A stretch of 64,000 bases of DNA from Brevundimonas sp. EYE_349. GTDB taxonomy: Bacteria; Pseudomonadota; Alphaproteobacteria; Caulobacterales; Caulobacteraceae. The notes below the pieces were generated by a model that saw only the letters and a list, made by a program, of their open reading frames with translations, had not been told where the DNA came from and did no database searches. The number at the start of each line of letters is the position of its first letter. The first letter of the stretch is position 1. Where the stretch lies: the NCBI RefSeq assembly GCF_023147505.1, contig NZ_JAHXPB010000009.1:1-64000 (forward strand), in the 5' to 3' direction. Made by a program: the position numbers and the translations under genes. This document shows, piece by piece, positions 18,347 through 27,510 of the stretch.

Positions 18347-20800
18347 ATGTCAGCCGCCCGGAAGGCTCGCCCCTTCATGTCCACCGCCCTCGTCATCGGC
18401 CGCCAGGCCTGGATCAGCGCCCGCATCCTGTGGGACGCGCCGTTCGTGGTGCGGTTCCGGGGGGTGCTGCAGGCGCTGTTGGCGACGCTGCTGCTGATCG
18501 CCCTGCTGTCCTGGAATCCGGCGGACGCCAGTCTGAATGCGGCCTCCACCCTGCCGACCACCAACTGGCTGGGGGCGAACGGCGCCCTGTTCGCCGACCT
18601 GTTCATGCAGTCGCTGGGCCTGGCCGCCTGGCCTGCCGCCCTGCTGCTGGTCGCCTTCGGTCTGGCGCGGGCGGTCGGGGACGCGATCCAGCAGCGGCTG
18701 AAGCCCACGCCGTTGAAGGCCCTGGCCGCGACCGGCGGGACCCTGGCCCTGTCGGCGGCGCTGGCGGCGCTGGCGGCGCCCGCGGCCTGGCCCTTGGCGG
18801 CCGGATTGGGCGGTCTGTGGGGCGACGCTCTGACCGGAGTGACGGCCAAGGCCATCGGCGCCCTGCACATTCCCGGCGCGCGGATCATCGCGGGCCTGAT
18901 CTTCTTGATCGCGGGCCTGTGGCTAGTTGGCTTCGCCATCGGCCTGAGGGCCATGGACTTCTTGGACGCCCTGCATTGGGGACGGTCGTTAAAGGCGCCC
19001 GCGCCGCGCGCGCCGGCCAAGCCCGCGCGTGAAAAGGCCCCGCCCAAGGCGCGAGCGCCCCGCGCCGCGCCTGTCCAGGACGCGCCTTCGCCTGTCGAGA
19101 CGGATCCGTCAGAGGATGCCGGCCCGCAGACCGCCTACGAAGACCTGCCGCCATGGGAGGAGGAGGCCGCGCCCTTGCCCCCCAGCGCGGCGCGCGCGGC
19201 CGCGCAATCCGTCGAACCGCGCGTCGCGGCCGTCAAGGCGCCCAAGGCTCGGAAGGACGATCTGGATCAGCAGGCCTTCGACTTCACCCGGCCTGAAGGG
19301 GATTTCGACCTTCCCCCGCTGGGCATATTGAGCAAGCCTGGCCAGCGCACCGCCTCGGTCGATGAGGATTCTCTGAAACAAAACGCCAAGATGCTGGAAG
19401 GCGTGCTGCAGGAGTTCGGCGTGCGCGGCGTGATCGATCAGATCCGTCCCGGCCCGGTGGTCACCCTGTACGAGCTGGTGCCGGCGCCGGGCGTGAAGCA
19501 TGGCCGCGTCGTGGCCCTGGCCGACGACATCGCCCGCTCGATGTCCGCCCGCGCTTGCCGCATCAGCGTGGTTCAGGGGCGCAACGCCATCGGCATCGAA
19601 CTGCCCAACGCCAAGCGGGAGACCGTCTATCTGCGCGACCTGCTGGCCAGCGCCGAATACGACAAGAAGGGCCATCTGCTGCCGCTCGCGCTCGGTGAGA
19701 CCATCGGCGGCGAACCCTATGTCGCCGATCTGGCGCGGATGCCCCACCTGTTGATTGCGGGCACCACAGGCTCAGGCAAGTCGGTGGGGGTCAACGCCAT
19801 GATCCTGTCGATCCTGTATCGCCACAGCCCGGCCGAATGCCGCTTCATCATGATCGACCCCAAGATGCTGGAGCTGTCGGTCTATGACGGCATTCCGCAC
19901 CTGCTGGCGCCCGTCGTGACCGATCCGAAGAAGGCGGTCGTCGCTCTGAAATGGACGGTGCGCGAGATGGAGGACCGCTATCGCCGCATGTCCAAGCTGG
20001 GCGTGCGCAACATCGCCTCCTACAACGAGCGCGCCCGCGAGGCCCAGGCCAAGGGCGAGCATTTCGAACGCACGGTCCAGACCGGCTTCGACGACCAGGG
20101 CCGCCCGGTCTATGAGTCCGAGAAGATCCGCCCCGAACCCCTGCCCTTCCTGGTCGTGGTCATGGACGAGATGGCCGACCTGATGCTGGTCGCCGGCAAG
20201 GACGTTGAGGGCGCGGTTCAGCGTCTGGCCCAGATGGCCCGCGCCGCCGGCATCCACCTGATCATGGCCACCCAGCGCCCGTCGGTGGACGTCATCACCG
20301 GCACCATCAAGGCCAACTTCCCGACCCGGATCTCCTTCCAGGTCACGTCCAAGATCGACAGTCGCACCATCCTGGGCGAACAGGGCGGCGAGCAGCTGCT
20401 GGGCCAGGGCGACATGCTCTATATGGCCGGCGGCGGCCGGATCACCCGCTTGCACGGCCCGTTCGTCGACGACAAGGAAGTCGAGGACGTCTGCAAACAC
20501 CTGAAGGCGCAGGCCGAGCCCGACTATCTGGATCTGATCACCGACGAGCCGGACGGCGACGGCGACAACGGCTATGACGAGGGCGGCGGTGGCGGATCGG
20601 GCGACGACCTGTACGATCGCGCCGTCGCCGTCGTCACCCGAGACCGCAAGGCCTCGACCTCCTACGTCCAGCGCCGTCTCCAGATCGGCTACAACCGCGC
20701 CGCCTCCCTGATCGAGCGGATGGAGCAGGAAGGCGTGGTCAGCCCCGCCAACCACGCCGGCAAGCGCGACGTCCTGGCCGGCCCGCCGCCGATGGTGTGA
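18347..20800 (+). CDS. ftsK: DNA translocase FtsK
   Basis: An 817-residue FtsK/SpoIIIE translocase that pumps DNA at the division septum and activates chromosome dimer resolution. Four or five membrane segments occupy residues 30-200, followed by a Pro/Ala/Lys-rich linker of about 130 residues, the alpha/beta motor with Walker [15 protein letters not shown] near residue 476, Walker [13 protein letters not shown] near residue 607, and a C-terminal winged-helix gamma domain ([19 protein letters not shown]). The linker is short compared with E. coli FtsK. A second ATG ([12 protein letters not shown]) ten codons in is an alternative start. lolA follows after a hairpin. Confidence 0.96.
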   Translation: MSAARKARPFMSTALVIGRQAWISARILWDAPFVVRFRGVLQALLATLLLIALLSWNPADASLNAASTLPTTNWLGANGALFADLFMQSLGLAAWPAALLLVAFGLARAVGDAIQQRLKPTPLKALAATGGTLALSAALAALAAPAAWPLAAGLGGLWGDALTGVTAKAIGALHIPGARIIAGLIFLIAGLWLVGFAIGLRAMDFLDALHWGRSLKAPAPRAPAKPAREKAPPKARAPRAAPVQDAPSPVETDPSEDAGPQTAYEDLPPWEEEAAPLPPSAARAAAQSVEPRVAAVKAPKARKDDLDQQAFDFTRPEGDFDLPPLGILSKPGQRTASVDEDSLKQNAKMLEGVLQEFGVRGVIDQIRPGPVVTLYELVPAPGVKHGRVVALADDIARSMSARACRISVVQGRNAIGIELPNAKRETVYLRDLLASAEYDKKGHLLPLALGETIGGEPYVADLARMPHLLIAGTTGSGKSVGVNAMILSILYRHSPAECRFIMIDPKMLELSVYDGIPHLLAPVVTDPKKAVVALKWTVREMEDRYRRMSKLGVRNIASYNERAREAQAKGEHFERTVQTGFDDQGRPVYESEKIRPEPLPFLVVVMDEMADLMLVAGKDVEGAVQRLAQMARAAGIHLIMATQRPSVDVITGTIKANFPTRISFQVTSKIDSRTILGEQGGEQLLGQGDMLYMAGGGRITRLHGPFVDDKEVEDVCKHLKAQAEPDYLDLITDEPDGDGDNGYDEGGGGGSGDDLYDRAVAVVTRDRKASTSYVQRRLQIGYNRAASLIERMEQEGVVSPANHAGKRDVLAGPPPMV

Positions 20801-20812
20801 CGAAAATCGAGG

Positions 20813-20835
20813 AACGGCTGCGGCTCGGAGCCGTT
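20813..20835 (+). terminator. Hairpin after ftsK
   Basis: A perfect 7-bp stem, AACGGCT with AGCCGTT, encloses a 9-nt loop 13 bp after the ftsK stop. Only TTGTCTG follows, so it would be a weak intrinsic terminator. The 187-bp gap to lolA otherwise has no recognisable gene and must hold any separate lolA promoter. Confidence 0.4.
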
Positions 20836-20987
20836 GTCTGACCCGCTATCGCGTCCAAGCTTCAGCATTTCGATGAACAGGGCTTCATCGCAGCGCCGGA
20901 ATATGGTCAGGCTCGCGTCATTCCGACGCCAAGCCGACCGGGCAAGACGGCAGGATCGACAACCATCCCGAACGGGAGACGAACTTC

Positions 20988-21671
20988 ATGACCTCGCGCA
21001 CCAAGACCTTGGCCCTGCCAGCCGCCGACCTGCACCGCCGCAGCCTGCTGCTGGGCGCGGGCCTGACGACCGGCCTGATCGCCCTGGGCGCCTTCGACGC
21101 CGCCCATGCCCAGTCCAACCTGTCGGCCGACGACCGGGCGGTGGTGCAGCAAGCGCAGGGCTATCTGCAAGCCCTGACCTCGGCCCAGGGGACCTTCACC
21201 GAGACGGGCCCAAGCGGCCAGACCCGCCAGGGCCGGTTCTATCTGCAGCGTCCGGGCAAGATGCGGTTCGAATACACCGACCCGGCCGGGCTGCTGGTGG
21301 TGTCTGACGGCTATAACGTCAAACGCTACGACCCGCGCCTGAACACCTTCCAACAGGCGCCGCTGGGCCGCACGCCCCTGTCCACCTTCCTGGCGCGCAA
21401 CGTCCGCCTGGACCAGGGCGTCCGCATCGAGCGGGTGACGCGCATGGCGTCGGGCGCCTTCGCCATCACGGCGCGCGACGCCAGCCGGCCGAACGACGGT
21501 CAGGTGGTGCTGGCCTTCGCGGGCGACCCTGTGCGGCTGCACGAATGGACGATCACCGATCCGCAGGGCGCGCGCACCCGCACGCAACTGACGTCGCTGC
21601 AACCGGCGTCGAACTTGTCAGCGCGCCTGTTCCAGCTCAGCGACCCGACGCGCCGCCCCGGCCGGAACTGA
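20988..21671 (+). CDS. lolA: Outer-membrane lipoprotein carrier protein LolA
   Basis: A 227-residue periplasmic chaperone that carries lipoproteins from LolCDE to the outer membrane. After the signal peptide the LolA fold is visible as QGYLQALTSAQGTFTETGPSG, GRFYLQRPGKMRFEY and LLVVSDGYNVKRYDPR. The leader contains HRRSLLLGAGLTTGLIALG with a pair of arginines before the hydrophobic core, which resembles a Tat-type leader, preceded by 17 residues. GGGAG lies 12 nt before the ATG. ftsK-lolA adjacency is common in Alphaproteobacteria. Confidence 0.93.
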   Translation: MTSRTKTLALPAADLHRRSLLLGAGLTTGLIALGAFDAAHAQSNLSADDRAVVQQAQGYLQALTSAQGTFTETGPSGQTRQGRFYLQRPGKMRFEYTDPAGLLVVSDGYNVKRYDPRLNTFQQAPLGRTPLSTFLARNVRLDQGVRIERVTRMASGAFAITARDASRPNDGQVVLAFAGDPVRLHEWTITDPQGARTRTQLTSLQPASNLSARLFQLSDPTRRPGRN

Positions 21672-21737
21672 TTGCGCGCGGGGGCGGGGGTGGTCAGGTG
21701 ACCATTCCTCAACCCCTGTTCCCTTAAGCTGCCGGGC

Positions 21738-22301
21738 ATGAGCGCGACCGTACCGCCGTCCGGCGTCCCATCGCTGAAATGGACCGCGGCGGTCGGCGTC
21801 GGCGCGTTCGGCCTGTTTCTGCTAGGCGCCCTGGTGGTCGAACCGGCCCTGAACCGCCTGATCGAGCCGGGCGCCGCGCCCGCAGGATCCGGCGCCAAGG
21901 GGCAGGTGGTGATCGGCGATCCGGTGGTCGGGGGACGCTATGTCTCCGCCGGGTCAGACGCGCTTTCGCCCCTCACGATCCAGGCCGAAGGCGGCGCCCT
22001 GACCATCGAGGGCGCAGGTCGGCTGACCACCACCCCGCACAGGTTGGTGGGCGCGGGCCAGAAGGCCGACGCCGCCCGGACCTTCGCCGACGTCATGGGC
22101 GCGCCAGCCGCCGCCCAGATCGAAATCCGCAGGGTCGTCGCCGACGAGGACAGCCGGCTGTGCGCCGGTCAGGCCGTGGGCTGGCTGGCCTTGGCGGTGC
22201 GACGCAACGGCCTTCTGCTGATGCCGGTGCGCCAGGGTCCGCCGCCCGGCGCCCTGGCCTCCGCGGATCGGCTGTGCGCCGTTAGAGACTTCAACCGATG
22301 A
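21738..22301 (+). CDS. Hypothetical single-pass membrane protein
   Basis: A 187-residue protein that I do not recognise. One membrane segment lies near residues 14-37 (LKWTAAVGVGAFGLFLLGALVV), with the remainder predicted outside the cytoplasm. The exported part is rich in beta-forming and Gly/Ala residues and has two cysteines (SRLCAGQ and DRLCAVR) that could form a disulfide. Its stop overlaps the start of the DUF2459 gene (ATGA), so the two are translationally coupled. No function is proposed. Confidence 0.7.
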   Translation: MSATVPPSGVPSLKWTAAVGVGAFGLFLLGALVVEPALNRLIEPGAAPAGSGAKGQVVIGDPVVGGRYVSAGSDALSPLTIQAEGGALTIEGAGRLTTTPHRLVGAGQKADAARTFADVMGAPAAAQIEIRRVVADEDSRLCAGQAVGWLALAVRRNGLLLMPVRQGPPPGALASADRLCAVRDFNR

Positions 22302-22996
22302 TCCGCGCGCTGATCCTGGCCGCCCTGATCGGCGTCGCCGCCGCCCTGTGGACGTGGACCCGGCCGGGCGCGGCGGCGATCAGCGCGGTAGGCGATACGG
22401 TGGTCGTTCAGGTGCTGGACAACGGCTTTCACACCGACCTGGCCATGCCGCGCGCCGCTTTGATACGACGCGGCGGCCCCCTAGCCCATGCGACGGCGAG
22501 CCTGGCGTCCGGCGACTGGATTCTGATCGGCTGGGGCGACGCGCGGTTCTATGTGGATCAGAGCCCGATCGCGGATCGCCTGCCGGACGGCGCCCGCGCC
22601 TTTTTCCGGCCAGGCAATGCATCGGTCGTCATGCTGGACCCGGTCAGCGTCGATCCCGGCGCAGGCCATGGCGGTGAGGTGGCGCGCCTGATCCTGACGC
22701 AGGCGCAGTTCGACCGGATGGCGACCCGCGTCGAACAATCTCTGGCGCTGTACGGAGGTTCGCCCCGGGTCGTCGCGGCCCGCCCCGGCGACGACGCGCG
22801 GTTTTTCGCCAGTCGCGAGACCTTCTCCATCGGCCATCTGTGCAACCACTGGACTTCTGGCGTGCTGAACGCCGCAGGCGTGCCGATTCGGCCGGTCCGG
22901 TCGATCACCTCGGCCGAGGTGATGCGGTCCGTGCGGGCGGCGGAAAGGGCCAAGGCCCCGGAGCGAAAACTGGACACGCGACCATCGCGAGACTAG
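22298..22996 (+). CDS. DUF2459 / TIGR02117 family protein
   Basis: A 232-residue protein with an N-terminal hydrophobic anchor (LILAALIGVAAALWTW). The DUF2459 pattern is clear: VQVLDNGFHTDLAMPR, WILIGWGDARFYVDQ and ETFSIGHLCNHWTSGVLNAAG. The family is found near urease or PHA genes in some bacteria but has no proven activity; its conserved His, Asp and Cys suggest a hydrolase-like or NlpC-like site, which is inference. Coupled to the upstream hypothetical gene by a 4-nt overlap. Confidence 0.82.
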   Translation: MIRALILAALIGVAAALWTWTRPGAAAISAVGDTVVVQVLDNGFHTDLAMPRAALIRRGGPLAHATASLASGDWILIGWGDARFYVDQSPIADRLPDGARAFFRPGNASVVMLDPVSVDPGAGHGGEVARLILTQAQFDRMATRVEQSLALYGGSPRVVAARPGDDARFFASRETFSIGHLCNHWTSGVLNAAGVPIRPVRSITSAEVMRSVRAAERAKAPERKLDTRPSRD

Positions 22997-23062
22997 ACCG
23001 CCCGACTTTCGCCTATCCGGCCGGGTCCGATCCCCAGCGGGCCGAACACGAAGGAGAGGCCG

Positions 23063-23521
23063 ATGGCCCACAAGCAACATACCCGAAACGCCTCCGGTCC
23101 CGCCGGACCCAGCCAGCGTCAACTGCGCGCCGGCGAGCTGATCCGTCACGCCCTGGTCGACATCCTGCGCGAAGAGGATATCCACGACGAGGCCCTGGTC
23201 GGCGTGTCCGTCACCGTGACCGAGGTGCGCCTGTCGCCCGACCTGAAACACGCCACCTGTTTCGTGGAGCCGCTGGGCGCCGGGGTCGAGACGGCCCCCA
23301 CCGCCGGCCACGAAAGCGAGATCATCAAGGCGCTGAACGCCCACGCCAAATTCCTGCGCGGTCAGTTGGGTCGCCGGCTGGACATGAAGTTCACGCCCGA
23401 CCTGCGCTTCCGTCACGACGAAAGCTTCGACGCCGCCAGCCACATCGACCGCCTGTTCGACGACCCTCGCGTCCGCGCCGACCTGGAGCGACGCGACGGA
23501 GAGGATGAGGGCGACGCCTGA
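23063..23521 (+). CDS. rbfA: Ribosome-binding factor A
   Basis: A 152-residue single-KH-domain assembly factor for the 30S subunit. Readable core features are RQLRAGELIRHALVDILREEDIHDEAL at residues 14-40, VSVTVTEVRLSPDLKHATCFVEPLG and the PDLRFRHDESFDAASHIDRL C-terminal helix. It follows the usual gene order rbfA-truB-rpsO-pnp. infB, which normally precedes it, is absent here; lolA and two small genes are in that place. Two repeat copies separate it from truB. Confidence 0.95.
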   Translation: MAHKQHTRNASGPAGPSQRQLRAGELIRHALVDILREEDIHDEALVGVSVTVTEVRLSPDLKHATCFVEPLGAGVETAPTAGHESEIIKALNAHAKFLRGQLGRRLDMKFTPDLRFRHDESFDAASHIDRLFDDPRVRADLERRDGEDEGDA

Positions 23522-23527
23522 TGTTTA

Positions 23528-23599
23528 GGCCTCAATTAGGGCGAGGCGCGATAGGCCAAGCGACGCGGCCTCAAGTAGCGCGAAGCGCGATAGGCCAAC
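23528..23599. repeat. Two copies of a nested-hairpin repeat
   Basis: Two near-identical 33-bp units lie at 23528-23560 and 23567-23599. Each has outer arms GGCCT and AGGCC around an inner hairpin; in the second copy the inner part reads AGCGC-GAA-GCGC. Related copies occur before rpsO and after icd. The 3' arm of the second copy, ATAGGCC, lies 9 nt before the truB ATG and is the only purine-rich candidate for its ribosome-binding site, so folding of the repeat could mask it. Confidence 0.7.
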
Positions 23600-23603
23600 C
23601 GTA

Positions 23604-24533
23604 ATGGGCCGCAAGAAGAAGGGCGAGATCGTCGACGGCTGGGTGTGCCTGGACAAGCCGTTCGAGATGGGATCGACCGAGGCCGTCAGCCGCATCCGCC
23701 GCCTGTTCGACGCCCAGAAGGCCGGTCACGCAGGCACGCTGGACCCATTGGCCAGCGGCATCCTGCCCATCGCGCTGGGCGAAGCGACCAAGACCGTGCC
23801 CATGATGATGGAGGCGCAGAAGGTCTATCGCTTCACCATCAACTGGGGCGTCTCGACCGACAGCGTGGACCGCGAGGGCGAGATCATCGGACGGTCGGAC
23901 GTGCGCCCGACCGTGGATCAGGTGAAGGCCGCCCTGCCCGCCTTCGTCGGCGAGATCGACCAGACCCCGCCGCGCTTTTCCGCCATCAAGGTGGACGGCG
24001 CCCGCGCCTATGACCTGGCGCGCGACGGGGTGGAGTTCGAACTGCCGTCGCGGCGCGTGACCATCCATTCCGCCGAGGTCAGCGGCGCGCCCGACGCCGA
24101 CCACGTTGAAATCACCATCCGCACCGGCAAGGGCGTCTATGTGCGATCGCTGGCGCGCGACCTGGCGGCGGTTCTGGGCGCCGAGGGCCATGTCAGCGCC
24201 CTGCGACGCGAGCGGGTGGGGCCGTTCAGCACGCAAAACGCCGTCACTCTGGATTCTCTGGAGGAAATGGTGCATAGGGGCGCCGCCTCGGAAGGCTTGC
24301 TTGCCGTCGCGACCGCTCTGGACGACATCCCGGAACTGGCCGTAACGGAACAGGACGCCTTCTCGCTTCGGCAGGGACGCCCGATCGTTCTGCTCCCCCG
24401 TCAGGTGGAAACCCTCAAAGGCCGTCTTTCCGACGGTTCGCGCACGGTTTCAGCCTTTCAGGGCCAGACCCTCGTCGCCCTCTGTCAGTTGCGGGCCGGC
24501 CGGCTAGAACCCGACCGCGTTTTCAACCTCTAG
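23604..24533 (+). CDS. truB: tRNA pseudouridine-55 synthase
   Basis: A 309-residue pseudouridine synthase that converts U55 in the T-loop of tRNAs. The catalytic Asp is in [19 protein letters not shown] near residue 48, with [37 protein letters not shown] and [11 protein letters not shown] downstream, all as expected. The first residues [19 protein letters not shown] are typical of Caulobacterales. The ribosome-binding site seems to lie inside the preceding repeat. Confidence 0.96.
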   Translation: MGRKKKGEIVDGWVCLDKPFEMGSTEAVSRIRRLFDAQKAGHAGTLDPLASGILPIALGEATKTVPMMMEAQKVYRFTINWGVSTDSVDREGEIIGRSDVRPTVDQVKAALPAFVGEIDQTPPRFSAIKVDGARAYDLARDGVEFELPSRRVTIHSAEVSGAPDADHVEITIRTGKGVYVRSLARDLAAVLGAEGHVSALRRERVGPFSTQNAVTLDSLEEMVHRGAASEGLLAVATALDDIPELAVTEQDAFSLRQGRPIVLLPRQVETLKGRLSDGSRTVSAFQGQTLVALCQLRAGRLEPDRVFNL

Positions 24534-24566
24534 GCCCGCGCCATCCGGCAAGGGCCGAGACCCCAC

Positions 24567-24599
24567 GGCCTCAAGTCGCGCGAAGCGCGATAGGCCAAG
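24567..24599. repeat. Nested-hairpin repeat between truB and rpsO
   Basis: This copy has arms GGCCT and AGGCC around a perfect inner hairpin TCGCGC-GAA-GCGCGA. It ends 14 bp before the rpsO start, and the AAGGA Shine-Dalgarno of rpsO follows directly. It lies in the 80-bp truB-rpsO gap. Confidence 0.75.
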
Positions 24600-24613
24600 A
24601 AAGGACTCTTACG

Positions 24614-24883
24614 ATGTCGGTTACTGCTGAACGCAAGCACGAGATCATCGCCGATAACGCCCGCTCCGCCGGCGACACCGGCTCGGCCGAGGTTCAGGTC
24701 GCGATCCTGTCGGAACGCATCGCCAACCTGACCGAACACTTCAAGACCCACAAGAAGGACAACCACTCGCGTCGTGGCCTTCTGAAGATGGTGTCGCAAC
24801 GTCGCCGCCTGCTCGACCACCTGAACAAGGTCGACGCCGGCCGCTACCAGGCGCTCATCTCCAAGCTGGGCCTTCGCCGCTAA
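24614..24883 (+). CDS. rpsO: 30S ribosomal protein S15
   Basis: An 89-residue S15 that binds the central domain of 16S rRNA and is a primary 30S assembly protein. The conserved core reads [30 protein letters not shown] and [25 protein letters not shown] is well placed before the ATG. In E. coli S15 represses its own mRNA; whether this leader does so is unknown, but the preceding repeat lies in the region where such a fold would act. Confidence 0.97.
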   Translation: MSVTAERKHEIIADNARSAGDTGSAEVQVAILSERIANLTEHFKTHKKDNHSRRGLLKMVSQRRRLLDHLNKVDAGRYQALISKLGLRR

Positions 24884-24912
24884 GGCGTCGGATCAGTGTA
24901 AAAGAACGCTTT

Positions 24913-24942
24913 CGAGGCGCGGGCGGTCACGTCCGCGCCTCG
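24913..24942 (+). terminator. Strong hairpin between rpsO and pnp
   Basis: A perfect 10-bp GC-rich stem, CGAGGCGCGG with CCGCGCCTCG, encloses a 10-nt loop, 29 bp after the rpsO stop. The following bases are TTGTGC, not a full T-run, so it is a partial terminator or an RNase III-type processing hairpin as found in other rpsO-pnp spacers. The rest of the 245-bp gap has a near-repeat of CCCGCCGGGA-TACG before pnp but no gene. Confidence 0.6.
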
Positions 24943-25128
24943 TTGTGCAACTAGACACGACCTGTGCGCCGCAGGACTTAACGGCGCTGCTGCGAGGGCC
25001 ATGACGGTCCTCTCCCGGTCGTTCGCGATGGCGCGGCGACCTCTGGATCGAAGGACTGAACGCCGACGCATCCGCCCCATGATGGGACCCCGCCGGGAAT
25101 ACGCCCGCCGGGATACGAAAGACGAAAT

Positions 25129-27363
25129 ATGTTCGACATCAAACGCAAGACGATCGAGTGGGCCGGACGCCCGCTGACCCTGGAAACGGGCCGCATCGCC
25201 CGCCAGGCCGATGGCGCCGTGCTGGCCACCTATGGCGAGACCGTGGTTCTGGCCACCGTCGTCTATGGCCGCGCGCCCAAGCCGGGCCTGGACTTCTTCC
25301 CCCTGACCGTCAACTACCAGGAAAAGACCTTCGCCGCCGGCAAGATCCCCGGTGGTTACTTCAAGCGTGAAGGCCGTCCGTCCGAGAAGGAAACCCTGGT
25401 TTCCCGCCTGATCGACCGTCCGATCCGCCCGCTGTTCGTCAAGGGCTTCAAGAACGAGACCCAGGTCGTCGTGACCGTGCTGCAGCACGACATGGAAAAC
25501 GACCCGGACGTCCTGGGCATGGTCGCCGCCTCGGCCGCCCTGACCATCTCGGGCGTGCCCTTCATGGGCCCGATCGGCGCCGCGCGCGTCGGCCTGATCG
25601 ACGGTGAGCTGGTCCTGAACCCGACCATCGACCAGGTCCCGACCTCGGACCTCGACCTGGTGGTCGCCGGCACGCAGGACGCCCTGATGATGGTCGAATC
25701 CGAAGCCAAGGAGCTGTCGGAAGAGAAGATGCTGGAAGCCCTGATGTTCGCGCACGCGGGCATGCAGCCGGTCATCGACGCCATCATCGACCTGGCCGAA
25801 CACGCCGCCAAGGAGCCGTTCGACTTCCAGGCCGAAGACCACGCCGACGTCGTCGCCTCGATCAAGTCGCTGGTCGGCGAGGACATCAAGGCCGCCTACA
25901 CCCACCCCGGCAAGTACGACCGTCGCTCGGGCGTCGATGCGGCCAAGAAGACCGCCGCCGCCAAACTGGTGAAGACCGACGAGAACCCCGAAGGCGTCGA
26001 CAGCTCCAAGTTCTCGGCCGCCTTCAAGGAATGTGAAGCCGAAGTCCTGCGTCGCGACATCATCGAAAACGCGCACCGCGTCGACGGCCGCGCCCTTGAC
26101 AAGGTCCGCGCCATCGTGTCGGAAGTCGGCGTCCTGCCGCGCACCCACGGTTCGGCCCTGTTCACGCGCGGCGAAACCCAGGCCCTGGTCGTCGCCACTC
26201 TGGGCACCGGCGAGGACGAGCAGTACATCGACAGCCTGCAGGGCACCTACAAGGAAAGCTTCCTGCTGCACTACAACTTCCCCCCCTATTCGGTGGGTGA
26301 AGCGGGTCGCATGGGTTCGCCCGGCCGTCGCGAAATCGGTCACGGCAAACTGGCCTGGCGCGCGATCCGCCCGATGCTGCCGACCAAGGAAGACTTCCCC
26401 TACACCATCCGTCTGGTGTCGGAGATCACCGAGTCGAACGGCTCGTCCTCGATGGCCACGGTCTGCGGTTCGTCGCTGGCCCTGATGGACGCGGGCGTTC
26501 CGCTGATCCGTCCGGTCTCCGGCATCGCCATGGGTCTGATCCTGGAGCCGTCGGGCGAGTTCGCCATCCTGTCGGACATCCTGGGTGACGAAGATCACCT
26601 GGGCGACATGGACTTCAAGGTCGCCGGCACGTCGCAGGGCATCACCAGCCTGCAGATGGACATCAAGGTCGCCGGCATCACCAAGGAGATCATGGAACAG
26701 GCCCTGACCCAGGCTTCGGCCGGTCGCCTGCACATCCTGGACGAGATGTCCAAGGCCATGGACGCGCCGCGCACCGAACTGGGCGAACACGCGCCCAAGA
26801 TCGAAACCATCAAGATCGCGGTCGACAAGATCCGTGAAGTGATCGGTTCGGGCGGCAAGGTGATCCGCGAGATCGTCGAGAAGACCGGCGCCAAGATCGA
26901 CATCGGCGACGACGGCACCATCAAGGTCGCCGCCAACGACCAGGAGAAGATCGACGCGGCCAAGGCCTGGATCCAGTCCATCGCCTCGGAACCGGAAGTC
27001 GGCACGATCTACACCGGCAAGGTCGTGAAGGTCGTCGACTTCGGCGCCTTCGTGAACTTCTTCGGCGCCAAGGACGGCCTGGTCCACGTGTCCCAGATCG
27101 CTCTGGAACGCGTCGCCAATCCGGCCGACGTCCTGTCGGAAGGCCAGGAGGTCAAGGTCAAGTTCCTGGGCTTCGACGATCGCGGCAAGACCAAGCTGTC
27201 GATGAAGGTCGTGGATCAGGAAACCGGCGAGGACATCACCGACAAGATCAACGCCGAACGCGCCGAGCGCGGCGAGGCCCCGCTGTCGGAAGACACCGGC
27301 GGTCGTCCCAAGCGCGAGGGCGGTGATCGGGGTGGCGATCGCGGCCGTCGTCGTCGCGACTAA
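25129..27363 (+). CDS. pnp: Polyribonucleotide nucleotidyltransferase (PNPase)
   Basis: A 744-residue trimeric 3'-5' phosphorolytic exoribonuclease of the degradosome. Two RNase PH cores flank a helical linker; the second core has [13 protein letters not shown] and [33 protein letters not shown]. The KH domain ([19 protein letters not shown], about 565-600) and S1 domain ([20 protein letters not shown], about 625-690) follow, and the C-terminus is a Gly/Arg/Asp-rich tail that may contact RNase E. It closes the rbfA-truB-rpsO-pnp block before a strong terminator. Confidence 0.97.
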   Translation: MFDIKRKTIEWAGRPLTLETGRIARQADGAVLATYGETVVLATVVYGRAPKPGLDFFPLTVNYQEKTFAAGKIPGGYFKREGRPSEKETLVSRLIDRPIRPLFVKGFKNETQVVVTVLQHDMENDPDVLGMVAASAALTISGVPFMGPIGAARVGLIDGELVLNPTIDQVPTSDLDLVVAGTQDALMMVESEAKELSEEKMLEALMFAHAGMQPVIDAIIDLAEHAAKEPFDFQAEDHADVVASIKSLVGEDIKAAYTHPGKYDRRSGVDAAKKTAAAKLVKTDENPEGVDSSKFSAAFKECEAEVLRRDIIENAHRVDGRALDKVRAIVSEVGVLPRTHGSALFTRGETQALVVATLGTGEDEQYIDSLQGTYKESFLLHYNFPPYSVGEAGRMGSPGRREIGHGKLAWRAIRPMLPTKEDFPYTIRLVSEITESNGSSSMATVCGSSLALMDAGVPLIRPVSGIAMGLILEPSGEFAILSDILGDEDHLGDMDFKVAGTSQGITSLQMDIKVAGITKEIMEQALTQASAGRLHILDEMSKAMDAPRTELGEHAPKIETIKIAVDKIREVIGSGGKVIREIVEKTGAKIDIGDDGTIKVAANDQEKIDAAKAWIQSIASEPEVGTIYTGKVVKVVDFGAFVNFFGAKDGLVHVSQIALERVANPADVLSEGQEVKVKFLGFDDRGKTKLSMKVVDQETGEDITDKINAERAERGEAPLSEDTGGRPKREGGDRGGDRGRRRRD

Positions 27364-27388
27364 GCGACTTCGATACCAAGACTGAACG

Positions 27389-27422
27389 AGGCCCGGCGGA
27401 ACAATCCGCCGGGCCTTTTTCT
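27389..27422 (+). terminator. Intrinsic terminator of pnp
   Basis: A perfect 12-bp stem, AGGCCCGGCGGA with TCCGCCGGGCCT, has the tetraloop ACAA and runs into TTTTTCTT. It begins 25 bp after the pnp stop and is the clearest Rho-independent terminator in the window. Confidence 0.92.
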
Positions 27423-27510
27423 TCGCCAACCGGACTGACCTTGCGGCGATTTCACTTGCCGCATCCACTCGTGCGGTCTCCATTGCCGCATCGTCCGTGG
27501 GGAGAACGTC

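Noticed and set aside
20834-21307. Plus-strand frame starting before lolA
   Set aside because: It overlaps lolA in another frame and becomes Arg/Pro/Gly-rich, the usual sign of an out-of-frame reading.
24880-27483. 867-codon minus-strand frame opposite pnp
   Set aside because: Antisense shadow; composition is low-complexity Gly/Val/Asp and it crosses the pnp terminator.
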